Positions 1-11,059 of a stretch of DNA of 64,000 nt are shown piece after piece. The stretch's first letter is position 1. Each line of letters starts with the position of its first letter. The stretch lies in the NCBI GenBank assembly GCA_900095095.1, contig FMBT01000297.1, positions 124,001-188,000 of the forward strand, read 5' to 3'. This stretch comes from Fragilariopsis cylindrus CCMP1102 (Eukaryota; Bacillariophyta; Bacillariophyceae; Bacillariales; Bacillariaceae). Both the position numbers and the translations under genes were made by a program. The notes under the pieces were generated by a model. It searched no databases and had not been told where the DNA came from. It was given only the letters and a program-made list of their open reading frames with translations.

Positions 1-1
1 T

Positions 2-781
2 GTTGAAAAGGCACATGGGATTGCTAGTACAGCTGTCCTATTTATAATACCTGCAGTTGGTGGTAATATACTAAGTGCAATTTGTCTACCAGGATTTATT
101 AGTGTTGGTGCCTCCGGTGGTATTTTTGGTTTAATTGGTGGTTGTATGGCTGATATTTGTTTAAATTGGAATCTATTATTCCTGAAAACAACGATGACAG
201 ATGATAATACACGATCACGGGCTTTATGTGTATTACTTTGGTTAGCAATGGACATTATGATTAATACCATACTTGGATTTACACCATTTGTTGATAACTT
301 TACTCATCTTGGTGGGTTTATATATGGATTCTGTATCGGATTCGCTTCAATTGAACGACTCGCATCTGGATTTTTTGGTATCCGATCATCAGGTGATAGT
401 AAATGTTCACGATTTGGTAGTATGGTATTACGTTACTTTGGACTCATATTAAGTATCATCGCCATTATGGTTACAACTGTCATCTTAGTCCAATCGGATG
501 GTGTTACAACTCCATGTCCAGGATGTCGTTATATATCATGTGTTCCGTTCCCACCAAATGCTGATGAGAAATGGTGGTACTGTGATGATTGTGATATTGT
601 CACCGCCAATTTATTCCAAACAGATTCTGGTTTGTACGAACAAGTTGATATTAATTGTCCCAATGGTGACGTAGAAGAAATTGCAGTTATTGAGGAGGGT
701 ATGTACGACTTGGACATATTACGAAGAAAGTTACCATCGTATTGCAGATCTAACTGTGATGAGGTATTTGCATCGAACTAA
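2..781 (+). CDS. Rhomboid-family intramembrane serine protease, 3' part
   Basis: The reading frame is open from the window edge, so the 5' end is missing. The visible part holds the rhomboid core: the GASG box (VGASGGIFGLIGG) with the catalytic serine on one membrane helix, and further on NFTHLGGFIYGF, whose His is the expected catalytic partner. Hydrophobic segments surround both. Rhomboids cleave membrane proteins inside the bilayer; which membrane this one serves cannot be told without the N-terminus. After the last helix (near base 480) there is a tail of about 95 residues rich in paired Cys (CPGC, CDDC) and acidic residues, probably exposed to solvent. Both catalytic residues are present, so it looks active. 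Family call is secure; the subfamily is not. Confidence 0.85.
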   Translation, partial: VEKAHGIASTAVLFIIPAVGGNILSAICLPGFISVGASGGIFGLIGGCMADICLNWNLLFLKTTMTDDNTRSRALCVLLWLAMDIMINTILGFTPFVDNFTHLGGFIYGFCIGFASIERLASGFFGIRSSGDSKCSRFGSMVLRYFGLILSIIAIMVTTVILVQSDGVTTPCPGCRYISCVPFPPNADEKWWYCDDCDIVTANLFQTDSGLYEQVDINCPNGDVEEIAVIEEGMYDLDILRRKLPSYCRSNCDEVFASN

Positions 782-2066
782 CAAATACCATAAAATAGAA
801 TAGAACTAACGAAAAAAGATGAAGAAGAAAACAGACACATACCCAAGATATTATTATGTTTCAATTGAATTCGATTAATAGTATGAGGATATGTGATATC
901 ATTATGTTTAGAATAAATTATTCACAGTTTGCCCATCTTGGCTGCAAAAATCGCCGTTTGTATTCTTCTGTTGTTTATTTCATTTCCGGTGTATGATAAT
1001 CTCTCTATACGTCAATCACTGTGAGCCTCGCCACTTGGAAGATCGCTTGGATCAACACTTCGAAGAGAGCTGGGTTAAAATTTTCGTACATCGATCGAGT
1101 CATCAATTATTCCTACAATAAAGTTGAGTTGTGTATCTGCGAACTGAAGATGACGCTCACAACTACCCTGAGCAGTATATCCTCATTATTACCTCCATTG
1201 AAAAAGCAACGGTAGTGGTGATGGGTGTAGTTCATGGTCTTCACCATTAGATTCGTTCTTTTTCTAACATCAACCTTTTGAACTTTTTTGGGTCTTCCTG
1301 GAAGTATTCTCGCTACCATCGTCACTTCCTCCTTCTTATTCTTTACTATCATCATCACCTTGCATCATCATCATCTTTATCATCGCCAATATCTTCGTCA
1401 TCATCTTTGTTGCTGACGACGCTCGTCTTCTTCTTCTTTTCCTTCAGTACCATTTTGAAGTCCATCTGATCTTTAGGTACACGAGTCACTAGCGCGCGGG
1501 ACAAAACCGCTACTCCGTTACTAGTAAGTAAGGATTCAAATACAATAGCCCAGCAGCAGTTGCCACAGGGCGAGCTATCCATTCAAACATACCCCATTTA
1601 AACCACTCGTTACAGTAGCACGGATCAACCGATCAAGTTCCTTGCTTGAGCGTGACATTGTACTCTCTTTCTATCCTTCTTTGCTAGACGACGATCTCCT
1701 TCTCTATTATGATGATGGTGAAATAAACCTCTCGTACGACGGAAGTCTTCACCAATTTCTTCGTACTGTACGATTCAATTACCGGTAGGCACGGTTCCAG
1801 TAATTAAAATCTCCGGTGTCTAGCGGGTCCTCAGCGGGTCCTCCTGGGTGCTTCACAATTTTAATTTGTGGTTTACGTGAATCGAATTAGTAAACGTGAA
1901 CATAAGTAACATAAGTAACATAAGTTAGTACATCAAAAGGCAACATACAACAGATGGGTTGCTTCATGCTGTTATTCGAAATTTTTTAGGAATACAAACA
2001 TGAAAAGTTTTGCAAGTTGTTTAAAAGTGAGATAATATATCAAACAAAACGAACAAACGAAAGAAG
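782..2066. other. Intergenic stretch, no firm gene
   Basis: About 1.3 kb between the rhomboid gene and the next plus-strand gene. A minus-strand ATG at 1658 opens 22 codons that end at a GTATGT donor-like site at 1592, and acidic and lysine-rich codons follow near 1355-1480. A small spliced gene is possible, but no acceptor gives a convincing product. The rest shows no coding signal. Confidence 0.4.
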
Positions 2067-2843
2067 ATGTCGAATAATAGAATTAAAGTTGACGCAATAC
2101 CACCAAACAGTGAATTACAACAAGAAATCAATAATGGAAAATTTCATGTTGTCCCCACCAATCTTGGACTAATGGGTGGAGCACAAGATCTGTTTTACTT
2201 CCACCCAGAAATAAAGGTAGCCCCACATTTTGTTTGTTCACTATGTGGTGCTCTTATTCGTACTTATTCAGGTGTATACAAACACAAGAAGTATTGCAGG
2301 GTTCTTAAAGAAGAGGAATCGACGAAGGTAATCGTTGCAAATGAAAATATGGTTTCCAACAACAACGGTAGGGACGAAAGTGGAACGGGCAAGCCATGCG
2401 CTGTAGGTGACCGTAATAAGGATGAACCGAACAAAACAGGTGAAGCGGTGGAGCTACAACTTGGGGAGGAGGTTGGTGATGATTTGGATGAAAAGAAGAG
2501 AAGCGGTGGAAGTGGTGATTTGGATGAAGGAAAGAGAAGCGGCAAAAGTGGTAATTTAGGCAAGTCAGATGGTGCATGCAAACCCATGGATAAACCAAAC
2601 AAAACCCAGAATATGATGGAGGAACAGAATGATTTGGTTTTGGAGGTTGGAGGCGATTTAGAAGGAGAAAAGAAAAGAGGAAAGCACGTTGACTCCGATG
2701 ACTCGGAAGAAGATTCAGAGGACTCGGATCTATCGGAGCGGGGGAGAAGTGCAGCAAGGAAAAGGAATAGGAAGAAGAGGAAGAAGCAGAAACAACGTGC
2801 AAATTCACCGGCTTCCAGGACCCACGCAGAAAAGAAACATTGA
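2067..2843 (+). CDS. Hypothetical protein with C2HC-type zinc-finger motif and charged tail
   Basis: A single-exon ORF of 258 codons starting at an ATG in purine-rich context. Residues about 58-75 read CSLCGALIRTYSGVYKHKKYC, a Cys-x2-Cys followed by His and Cys that resembles a C2HC zinc finger. The remainder is low complexity: Lys/Asp/Glu/Gly-rich repeats (DLDEKKRSGGSG and DLDEGKRSGKSG are near copies), an acidic Ser/Asp block (DSDDSEEDSEDSD), and a basic tail (RKRNRKKRKKQKQR) that could act as a nuclear localisation signal. I do not recognise the family. A nuclear, nucleic-acid-associated role is an inference from the finger and the basic tail only. Confidence 0.6.
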   Translation: MSNNRIKVDAIPPNSELQQEINNGKFHVVPTNLGLMGGAQDLFYFHPEIKVAPHFVCSLCGALIRTYSGVYKHKKYCRVLKEEESTKVIVANENMVSNNNGRDESGTGKPCAVGDRNKDEPNKTGEAVELQLGEEVGDDLDEKKRSGGSGDLDEGKRSGKSGNLGKSDGACKPMDKPNKTQNMMEEQNDLVLEVGGDLEGEKKRGKHVDSDDSEEDSEDSDLSERGRSAARKRNRKKRKKQKQRANSPASRTHAEKKH

Positions 2844-3972
2844 ATAAACCCCATCGTAGTTAAGTGGCTGAGTATTTTCAAATTGGTTATGCATTCTATA
2901 AATGCAAATCAAAAAAGTATATAAAAAGGTATGGTATATTGAATAAAATAGTAAAAAGTATAAATAAGAAATTATGTGTTTGGATAGTAAGTTAGTAGGT
3001 TATTACTTAATATAGGACAGTACAATTTAAAAAGAAATTAAACCGGTGGAATCAATCGATCCTTGTCTCTGGACCAGTATGAGTATGTGCATAGGTTTTT
3101 TTATTCTGAAATATACAACTATTAGAAGGGGCTACTACACTATCACCATGTATGTTTGATCTATGTATTTGAGTATGGTGTGAGGAGTACCATTTGCTGT
3201 TGTAGGATGGTAGAATGAAGATCAGATCAAATGAGATAAAGCAATAAGAAGTAAGTACCACAGCATCTCTATACCATAATATTATTATGTACGCCCTTGT
3301 GTAATTATCAAGGCATATAACTTATGCAGGCATGTCCTTTGAGTCAAAATGTTTCATTCCTTCTATCCATTGCTGGCATATGAAAAGGTGATGATTGCAC
3401 TATCTTTATTATTAGTATTATGCTGCACTGCACTGCACTGCACTGATCATCTTACTCTAAAAAAGATGGCATACAATCTACTCCCACCTAGTTAGTATGT
3501 ATAGCCTCCTAATAGTTCTAAGTATAAGTACCATGATGACTGTACAGTAAGTATCCTAGTACAATCATTGTATTGTATTGTACACAATGCAGCAAATTAA
3601 AAATTGAAGTTTGCTTTTTATTTTCTTTGTTCATCTGAAATATATTGTTTAAATTCCACGTGTAAGTAAATACCGGTATGTGATTTCTCGTGCCTACGGC
3701 GCCCGCCACCGCCACCATCGCAAAATGAAAAAACAACAACATCAGCATCAGCATGCAACCAACAACAATATGAAATAGCAACGCGGCAAGCAAACCCTAC
3801 TGACTTTCTTCCTACCTTCCGCACTTCATTTGTTATTCGTGATCCTTTCCAGCAAGAAGAAGACGGACCCAAAGAATACCCGAATAGCATCTACTATAAT
3901 CCGTACTCAAGATACAGGAAATATTACGACTACTTTCCACATTCATTTATATTTTCATTTTTTACAATCATT
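2844..3972. other. Intergenic stretch
   Basis: 1.1 kb between two plus-strand genes. It contains a short CACTG pentamer tract at about 3422-3444. Short minus-strand ORFs at 3518-3890 have no recognisable features. Nothing else supported. Confidence 0.5.
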
Positions 3973-5114
3973 ATGGTATCAATCCGTCAAGCGACGGTAC
4001 AGGATTTATTACAAATTCAAACGACGAATTTATGGTGTTTACCCGAAAATTATCAAATGAAATATTATTTTTATCATTTATTAAGTTGGCCACAATTATT
4101 ATGGGTCGCCGAAGATTTTGATGGTACCATTGTGGGGTATGTCTTAGCGAAAATGGAAGAAGATGAAAGTCAACCCAAACATGGTACGTTAAACTAGTAC
4201 CGTACTAATAATAATAATTAAATTACGAGTATCTATAAACATGTGTCCCATTCTTTTTGTTTGTGTATGTTTTGTGTCTTTCCACTATGATTTGATTTAT
4301 ATCACTCTCACGCCTGATCAATCTTTCCATTACATTCCCATTCCAATTCTATTCCCATACCATATCAAAACACAGGACATATTACTTCTCTTTCTGTATT
4401 ACGGACTCATCGTAAAAGAGGAATTGGTACGTTATTATTTAAAAATTAAAAATAAATCTTCTTGTTGTATCAAATATATTGATTGCATCGTCGGTGTCTG
4501 ATTTGTTTTTGTTTTGTTTTTTCTGTTTCATCGTCGTCGTCAATTCCGAATGAATCGAACGATCATCTAATTTTTATAAATTTCATTCTTTCATTTCTTT
4601 TTTTGTGTCACCCCAACAACAAAACAAACAACAAATAACGAATAAACAAAAACTAACCAAACAAAAAATAATAGCCACAATGTTAATGAAACGTAGTCAA
4701 CGAGAAATGGCGGATGTCTTTGATGCGGAATATGTGAGTTTACATGTCCGTAAATCAAATCGTGCCGCCTTTCATTTATATTCGGTAACATTAGCGTATG
4801 AAGTCAATGATGTCGAAAAAGGGTATTATGCTGATGGGGAAGATGCTTATGATATGAGATGTTATTTTAAAAAGGATATTAAAAATAATCAAGAAAATAA
4901 GAATAATGTTGGCGAAAAGAAAACGAATGAGGAGGTTGTTGATGAAGAGAAGGTAATAGAAGAGAAGAAAAGTAATAATGCTGAAGATGATGATGTTGAA
5001 GGATCATCATCATCAGTACCAGTACCAGAATCGGAGTTGGAACAAGAAAAAGAATCATCATCATCACAAGAACCACTACCACTAACGGATGCTATGAATA
5101 AATTAAAAGTGTAG
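3973..5114 (+). CDS. NAA10: N-alpha-acetyltransferase 10, catalytic subunit of NatA
   Basis: Three exons, 3973-4183, 4376-4426 and 4675-5114, with GTACGTT donors at both introns and CAG and TAG acceptors, give 233 residues. The protein follows human NAA10 closely: [43 protein letters not shown], then [18 protein letters not shown] in the middle exon (the acetyl-CoA loop R-x2-R/K-x-G-x-A), and [17 protein letters not shown]. Known role: with NAA15 it acetylates the N-termini of nascent Ser/Ala/Thr-type proteins at the ribosome. The GNAT core ends near [11 protein letters not shown]; the C-terminal 70 residues are acidic and Ser-rich low complexity, a common lineage-specific tail. The short middle exon explains why the protein seems broken in a simple ORF reading. 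Very confident. Confidence 0.95.
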
Positions 5115-5637
5115 ACAAACAGACAGACGAGTACAGTACATTCTCATTTCGGTTCGTTTTCCTACCTACCTACCTACTGTATGTATGGTGTGCTGCGTTT
5201 TTTTTTGTTCGTTCGTTCGTTGGTTGTCTGTTGCTTGCTTTATTATTACGTGACACAAGCAAAGCACGCAACAACAACAACAAGAAACGATACTAAATCT
5301 ACGTTACTACTAGTAGTAGTAGTTTCACGATATTACAACAACATTCTTCTGCTACTAATATGGTGCAGTTAACAAACATACAATTTAATGAATATTATAA
5401 TCTATATATATATATATATATCAATACAATCACCGTTTTGACTCTATATTTCGTATATTAAATCCATCAACGCTATATATATATTTTCGTTGCATCATAT
5501 TCATTCATCGGTACCACAATACAAATAAATGGAAAGTAAATGATAATTCATATCTATAGTCGAAGATCGAAAGCCAGTATCCAGTCACATTGTCTGTCAC
5601 ATCTTCTAGCAACAACATCCATCATAACCTTCTGCCT
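5115..5637. other. Intergenic stretch with TA microsatellite
   Basis: About 520 bases between the convergent NAA10 and ankyrin-like genes. A perfect (TA)n tract lies at 5402-5421 and there are short TTCG and CAA runs. No gene seen. Confidence 0.6.
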
Positions 5638-6882
5638 TTAAATAGTGCCACCGTCGTCGCCGATATTCGTATCCTTTCTTTTCCGCTTTTTTGGACTGAT
5701 GCCGTTGTTATTGCTATTGAATTCCACCATATCCGCCGCCGAAGTTGCTATCATTGTACTTGATGCTGATGATAGTAGTTTTTGTAAAATATCAGGTTGT
5801 CTCCGTAACAGGAAATACACACAATCTAAATGAATATCTTCATCAATAGCTGCCGTCATTAATGCCTCCACAACATTTAAAGGTGGCGTATCGTCCAAAG
5901 AAGAATAGCAACGAATAAAAGTGTCTTCTATCATCTTGATCATCTGTTTCTCTCCAAATTTCATACAAGCATATTGGAAGGACGTAGAGCCATCATGATT
6001 TTTTTTCTTCTTGAATAACAGACTAATTCCTTTCTTCTTGGGAAAATAACGAATTCCATATTCGAATACGAGTTCTAATCCTCTAATGGACGACTCTTCT
6101 GATGCGTAATGAATCGGTAGCCATCCATTTTCATTAGTTTGTGTTAATGCGGAAGGATCCCATTCGACTATGAACCTAAATCTCTTTTCTGCAAAATGAT
6201 CTTCTATGCACAATCTGTACAATAGGCCATACCTTTGAATATCTTCTTTCTTTAGAACACCCAATCTTCTCAATTGTATCAACACTTGTAGATATTTAGT
6301 GTCAACGGATTCATGATGTTCCTGATTATGAAGTTCAAGTTCGGTATTGTCACTATCCATGAGGTGATGTAAAACATCTTCACATAATAATCCTCCTCTC
6401 TCGTCTTCCTCAAACAGGCCGAACTCTATTGCTAGTCTTAATAGGAGTGGGATGAATGATACTGCCTTCACGTTGCATTGCCAGTCGCCGTCTTCATTGT
6501 GTGCAACTGCGAGTATTTGAATTGGATACTCATCTTCTTCACTTCTCGTCAAAACTGCGGGGAAAAACCGTACAATAGCTTCAACTTCTGCTTCTGTATC
6601 CCGGTCGCTATCTAATCCACGGTAGTTTCCAGCTTCAGTGTAATTGTCACAAAGCATATCATGGATATCATCTTCTAGATTTTCAAGAAAATTTGCAACC
6701 AATTCGTCAGTTTTATTTCTTGTTTGGAAAGGAAAAGTTTCCTTTTGTTCAAGTACCAGAATCATTTTTTTGAGAAGAACGACAGCTTGCTGTTGTTGTT
6801 GTTGTTGTTGTTGCTGTTCATCTTGTGCCGCTTGAGCTTGCGCTTGCTGCACATCTTCAATATCAATGTTGTCGTCGTCCAT
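5638..6882 (-). CDS. Ankyrin-like repeat protein of a diatom-expanded family
   Basis: Intact single-exon gene of 414 codons. The N-terminus has a poly-Gln tract (about residues 23-33) followed by a conserved block LLKKMILVLEQKETFP. The middle and C-terminal parts contain ankyrin-like units such as NENGWLPIHYASEESSIRG followed by LELVFEYGIRYFPKKKGISL, and SFQYACMKFGEKQMIKMIED, ending in HLDCVYFLLRRQPDIL and a basic tail KKRKRKD. I recall many proteins of this layout in Fragilariopsis-type genomes, but no function is established. Two decayed relatives sit in tandem at 37.7-40.8 kb on the opposite strand. No signal peptide is seen, so a cytosolic or nuclear location is likely. What the repeats bind is unknown. 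Confidence 0.8.
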   Translation of the reverse strand: MDDDNIDIEDVQQAQAQAAQDEQQQQQQQQQQAVVLLKKMILVLEQKETFPFQTRNKTDELVANFLENLEDDIHDMLCDNYTEAGNYRGLDSDRDTEAEVEAIVRFFPAVLTRSEEDEYPIQILAVAHNEDGDWQCNVKAVSFIPLLLRLAIEFGLFEEDERGGLLCEDVLHHLMDSDNTELELHNQEHHESVDTKYLQVLIQLRRLGVLKKEDIQRYGLLYRLCIEDHFAEKRFRFIVEWDPSALTQTNENGWLPIHYASEESSIRGLELVFEYGIRYFPKKKGISLLFKKKKNHDGSTSFQYACMKFGEKQMIKMIEDTFIRCYSSLDDTPPLNVVEALMTAAIDEDIHLDCVYFLLRRQPDILQKLLSSASSTMIATSAADMVEFNSNNNGISPKKRKRKDTNIGDDGGTI

Positions 6883-9281
6883 GGCTCCTAGCTATCTTCG
6901 TCTTTATTTCTCCTTTTTTTTATGTGTCAATCAATGTACGACCTGAGTTGAGAGTGAGGAGGCAAAGTCAAAAGCAAGAAGCAAAAGGGTTGACAAAAAG
7001 AACGGAAGGATTTTTCGCGCGTGCGTCATGCGCGTCGACACGTTTCTTCGCTTTGAACGAGATTGATTGATTGATTCTAAGATCAGTTATCTTGGATCTT
7101 TTGTCTCGAATTCTGTCTTGTTGTGATCCTTGTGCCCCAATATCTTCCACTGTCGTGTGTATTTGATCTCGGATTCTACATGGTCTGTGCCTATGAAATT
7201 TGTCCCTATCGTAGCTATTGTCGATTCCCCTTTCTTCACATCTGGATCATCGCATCCCAACTTTGTTCGGTAATATCCTTGGCTCTATTATCTATGTCCA
7301 GATTTGTAATCAATATTAAGGGGTAGAGTCTTCCCTGTCCAAGGAATATTAAAGAATTGAAAGCATTCGGGGAGATCTTTCTGCGATATTGCATATTTCC
7401 CCTACGTGTTTGCAGTAATTGGGAAAAGGCTACCTGTGATCATTATAGCACTGTATGCGATGGTCTATTAATTTTGAATAAGATTACATCCATTGAAGAG
7501 TTGATGAACCCCATGTGGAAAGGTTTACCTTCTTAATCCAAACTTTACCTTGGGACGCCGCTTGACTCTCCTTGTATCCCGTAAGGCTCGCATGGACTCC
7601 TTGGCAAATTCATACGGTGATGTCCGACTCCCTCATTCCTTTCCTGCCGGTATCATCGACGGCTATACGGTAGAAGTACTATCAGGTATTTTAGTTTAAT
7701 AACTACAAATATTGTAAAGTTGAATAACAATATTCTCAATAAAGATATGTGCTCTTACTCTACACCTTTGTCAAATGTTCCATGCAGAAACTGGCTGTTG
7801 ATAACGAAGTTGAATGGGGGTACCTTATTAGAGCAATGTACAAAATAAAGCATCTTATTTACAACTCTACGTTGGTGAGGAGGGCGCATGCATCACAATA
7901 TTAAAAAAAGGAAAAAAGTTTTGACGAAAAAGTGGTTTCTAATTTTCTCAGGGTTGTCCGATCCAGGATTTTAGCTAATTTTAGCGCCGAGTAATCTAAA
8001 ACCTCAGCAGGGAATCCTTTGCCTCCAGTAGAGTCTTACACTTCTTGATTAGTGAGCCAAAGGAACTACAACTATAAAAGAAATAGCGTCTGGGTTTATG
8101 AGGGATTACTAGTATGTGTAAGGTTGTTTCTAAAAGCCCTTCCATTCAAAATCAAGAAATATTTTTAAAACGACGAGATGCTCACATACATCGACCGAGA
8201 GACATACCAAGAAAGCGACGCGGTGAGACAAATATGTGGCTCATGGAATCGTGCTGGGACCGTTCGATGCAAGGAGTGCAGGCTCATCTGATGTTGAGAC
8301 ACTCAGCTCATCCAACGTTTTTCTTCCTATGTCTCGTAGACCCTAAACATAAAGAAAGTAGATCGACACGTGTGTTTTTATGAATATGCATGATACTTAT
8401 ATTTTAAATTTCCTATTTTTTACTCTGGATGGGTTTCAAGCAATGCTGACGAATCCTCCTCCTGCTTTCTTGGAACGAGACGAAGTACGTCGTGCAGCGT
8501 GGAGGTTACCTACAACCTGTCTTTTGTTTGGGTTCTTTTGGGAAACGAAAGTCATCATGCTGGTATATATGCGTATGCGTGCAAAATCTGATTGTACAGT
8601 AGTGCGATTGGAACAAGGAATTAAGGGTGTGAGGATTTAAATGCTGATTGCAAGAAGCAAAAGGTCAATATCGTTTTCTCCAATGATGATTGCGAGGGTA
8701 TCTTGTTTGACAAAAAATAACGGAAGGGATTTTTCGCGTTCAAAATCCATTCTTTTTCGAGGATGTTGTTGTTGGTCGATTGCTGTCTTATTTTTTTTTC
8801 AAACAAAACAAATCGCTGGATCAGGCAGACTTCAAGAGAATTATTTTTTCGTGGGACTCGACTCGACTCGACTCGACTCGATTTTTCTGTCTTTACCAGG
8901 TATTGATTCTTCGATTCGAAGAAATTTATTCATTTTCATGTTTTCATGTGTTGTTGTGATGAATGTGCTTTTCATCGAATATATTAAAGTGAAGTTTGTA
9001 GTATTATTAGAGGAAAACGACGAGTAGGTATAGCCCACAATTGACCCTTTGCTTTGTGTGTAGACTTTGTTATTCGCAATCATTGAAGGAAGAATGGAGC
9101 AAACATTGGAGACATACGATCCGATCCGTCTTGAGGTTTTATAGATTTTGAAATGGATGAATATGATGACACTTTCACGAGATAACAGTAGATAGTACTA
9201 TTTTATCTTCTCCAATAAATATAGACGAAAACGATGGTGTAGTTAGCGATCGATTCCCAATAGAATTTATACCGTATCGGA
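6883..9281. other. Gene-poor stretch with a short split direct repeat and debris
   Basis: About 2.4 kb upstream of the ankyrin-like gene with no convincing gene. A direct repeat in two blocks (6974-7019 and 8650-8738) is described separately. Around 7545-7695 the plus strand reads as a protein-like stretch (RRLTLLVSRKARMDS ... HSFPAGIIDGYTVEVLSG) with no start or family match. A GACTC pentamer tract lies at 8855-8880. Short ORFs at 8114-9027 look random. Confidence 0.45.
6974..8738 (+). repeat. Split direct repeat
   Basis: The 15-base block GCAAGAAGCAAAAGG occurs at 6974-6988 and 8650-8664. A following block of about 30 bases (TTGACAAAAA, then AACGGAAGG, then ATTTTTCGCG) occurs at 6990-7019 and 8707-8738. 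In the first copy the two blocks touch; in the second about 42 bases separate them. The first copy lies about 90 bases upstream of the ankyrin-like gene, so this may be a duplicated promoter segment or a remnant of a larger duplication. Confidence 0.6.
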
Positions 9282-9482
9282 ATGCCGTTCTATATGGAAT
9301 GGTTAAAGTCGGTCAAGAAAAATGATTTATTGCCATTGGCATTGAATCGTGCAAAGACAAAGGTATTATTGAATCAACCAATCGAACCACCAGCATTATG
9401 GACATATATCATCCAGAATGTATCCAAAGCATTCAAAAAGGATTATCACGATGACTTTATTTGTATTGAAGAAAGGAAGTAA
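9282..9482 (+). CDS. Short ORF, possibly a last exon; unknown
   Basis: An ORF of 66 codons with protein-like composition (MPFYMEWLKSVKKNDLLPLA ... PPALWTYIIQNVSKAF). The frame is also open upstream to a TAG acceptor-like site at about base 9264, adding NLYRIG, so it may be the 3' exon of a gene whose upstream exons I cannot find. Codon use resembles neighbouring genes. No family recognised; it could equally be a chance ORF. Confidence 0.3.
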   Translation: MPFYMEWLKSVKKNDLLPLALNRAKTKVLLNQPIEPPALWTYIIQNVSKAFKKDYHDDFICIEERK

Positions 9483-9964
9483 TCTGAAGCATATTATTGA
9501 GTTGCAATGGATATAATATTTCGACACAATAATCAACAAAAGAAATGATAACTCTAGTTATCGTTTTGCTCTAGTCATGATGAGTACAGTAGCAATAGTA
9601 TATAAGGAATTGTGCTATATTCATAATACATATATATATAAATATATATATATACGAAGATGGATTGATAGATAACCGTATAATAGTTGTACAGTTCCTT
9701 TCTTTTATTTAGTTTATTAGCAAATCTATTTGTATAAAAGGCTTTCGATTCACGTTCCATTTCCAAAGACTAATACTGATGAAAAACTTTCTTTTGAATC
9801 GAATCGAATCAAATCATATTCCTTTTTTTATATATATACAACAACAACAACTGAATTGTTGATGCATTTGATTTCGGTGTATTTCATTCATTCATTTATT
9901 TATTTATTTATTTCCTACTACCCTACCCTACATCCATCTCCATTTCTCATTTACTACTACTCAT
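9483..9964. other. Intergenic stretch, AT-rich
   Basis: About 480 bases with TA-rich runs near 9630-9655 and a TTTA run near 9890-9913. No gene seen. Confidence 0.5.
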
Positions 9965-10279
9965 TTAATCACATATACTAATTTGTACCTTATCACTCAC
10001 ACCCTTTAATAGTAATTGTCCTTCAAATACTATTAATTTACGTTTCTTTGCAGCCTTTAATGTACCAACTAATGCTTCATAATAATTGGATACTTTATCA
10101 TCATCAAACAAGTCACCAAATAATACATTTGGTTCACCCTCAGTACCAATTCGACGTATGTCTATTAATAATTGTGCCACTTCTTCGTCTAATCGATTTG
10201 CATATTCGGATAATTCAGATGCGGAACCAGTAATTTGACTTTTAAAATCTGGTGATGATGATGATGATGAGTCCGCCAT
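9965..10279 (-). CDS. ABRACL: Costars family protein (ABRACL-like)
   Basis: A small intact protein of 104 residues, close to the family's usual 80-100. After an N-terminal Ser run it carries the Costars signature: EVAQLLIDIRRIG, then GEPNVLFGDLFDDDKVSNYY, EALVGTLKAAKKRKLIVFEG and QLLLKGVSDKVQISI. The stretch EALVGTLKAAK is nearly identical to the human protein. Costars proteins are soluble and have been linked to actin dynamics and cell motility in amoebae and animals; the role in algae is not established. No introns. Confidence in the family is high. Confidence 0.93.
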   Translation of the reverse strand: MADSSSSSSPDFKSQITGSASELSEYANRLDEEVAQLLIDIRRIGTEGEPNVLFGDLFDDDKVSNYYEALVGTLKAAKKRKLIVFEGQLLLKGVSDKVQISICD

Positions 10280-11059
10280 AATCTTTTTTGTTTTTGTTTG
10301 AACTTTAAAATAGTTAAATAAATGGTTGAGAAGAAAGATTATAAAAATACAATGAGAATCGAAGAAGGAATTCGATTAGTAAGCTCCAGTGTAAAATAAT
10401 AATTGACATTCAACGAAATCCATACGGTACTAGAAAAATGTAAACCGACAAAACAAAAAAAGCGACGATGACAAAAAACATCAATAACCAATTAATTTTA
10501 CATACTCTCAGACAGTACAGACGACACGAACGGGAGATATTGGATTACGATCAGCTTGTGAACTAATCTACAATCTGGACGCAACTTTTGCTATTAATAT
10601 GTACTTACTTTTTCTTTTTCTGTTTGCTAAAGTGTAATGATAGCTTGCTTGTTTGTCTGAAATCGGTGGATCAATGATGTGTACAGTACGGCGTGACAGC
10701 AGAGTTTAAATAACGGAATCTCGCTTTTGTTGGTGTTCGTTCTTTGTGTGACCTTGAAAATCAAATGACTGCGCTTTCTTGTGCGAATTTTTGAGCACCT
10801 TAGCTTACTTGAGATTTTATCTGTACTGATAGTACGTACAATACATACATACGTTTATACACGGTAGCATGTTACTTGCTAACTTCCTACCGTACTGTAT
10901 TTTCAAAAAAAAAATTAAGTGTTTTTTCATAAATTCTATAGTTAGTTGCAAGGGTAGTTTTCAACTTTTTCCTAACTACTGTAGTTAGTCATAATATTCT
11001 TATTTACATAGTGTTTTTTGTTATAGTTGTCGCTCTAGATTATCTATTTATTATAATAT
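10280..11059. other. Intergenic stretch
   Basis: 780 bases between two minus-strand genes: upstream region of the Costars gene and downstream of the Popeye gene. No gene, repeat or RNA recognised. Confidence 0.5.

Noticed and set aside
2264-2881. 205-codon minus-strand ORF rich in Ser and Leu
   Set aside because: Antisense shadow of the charged tail of the gene at 2067-2843.
8114-9083. Several ORFs of 80-128 codons
   Set aside because: Overlapping frames with random composition, microsatellite content and no recognisable feature.
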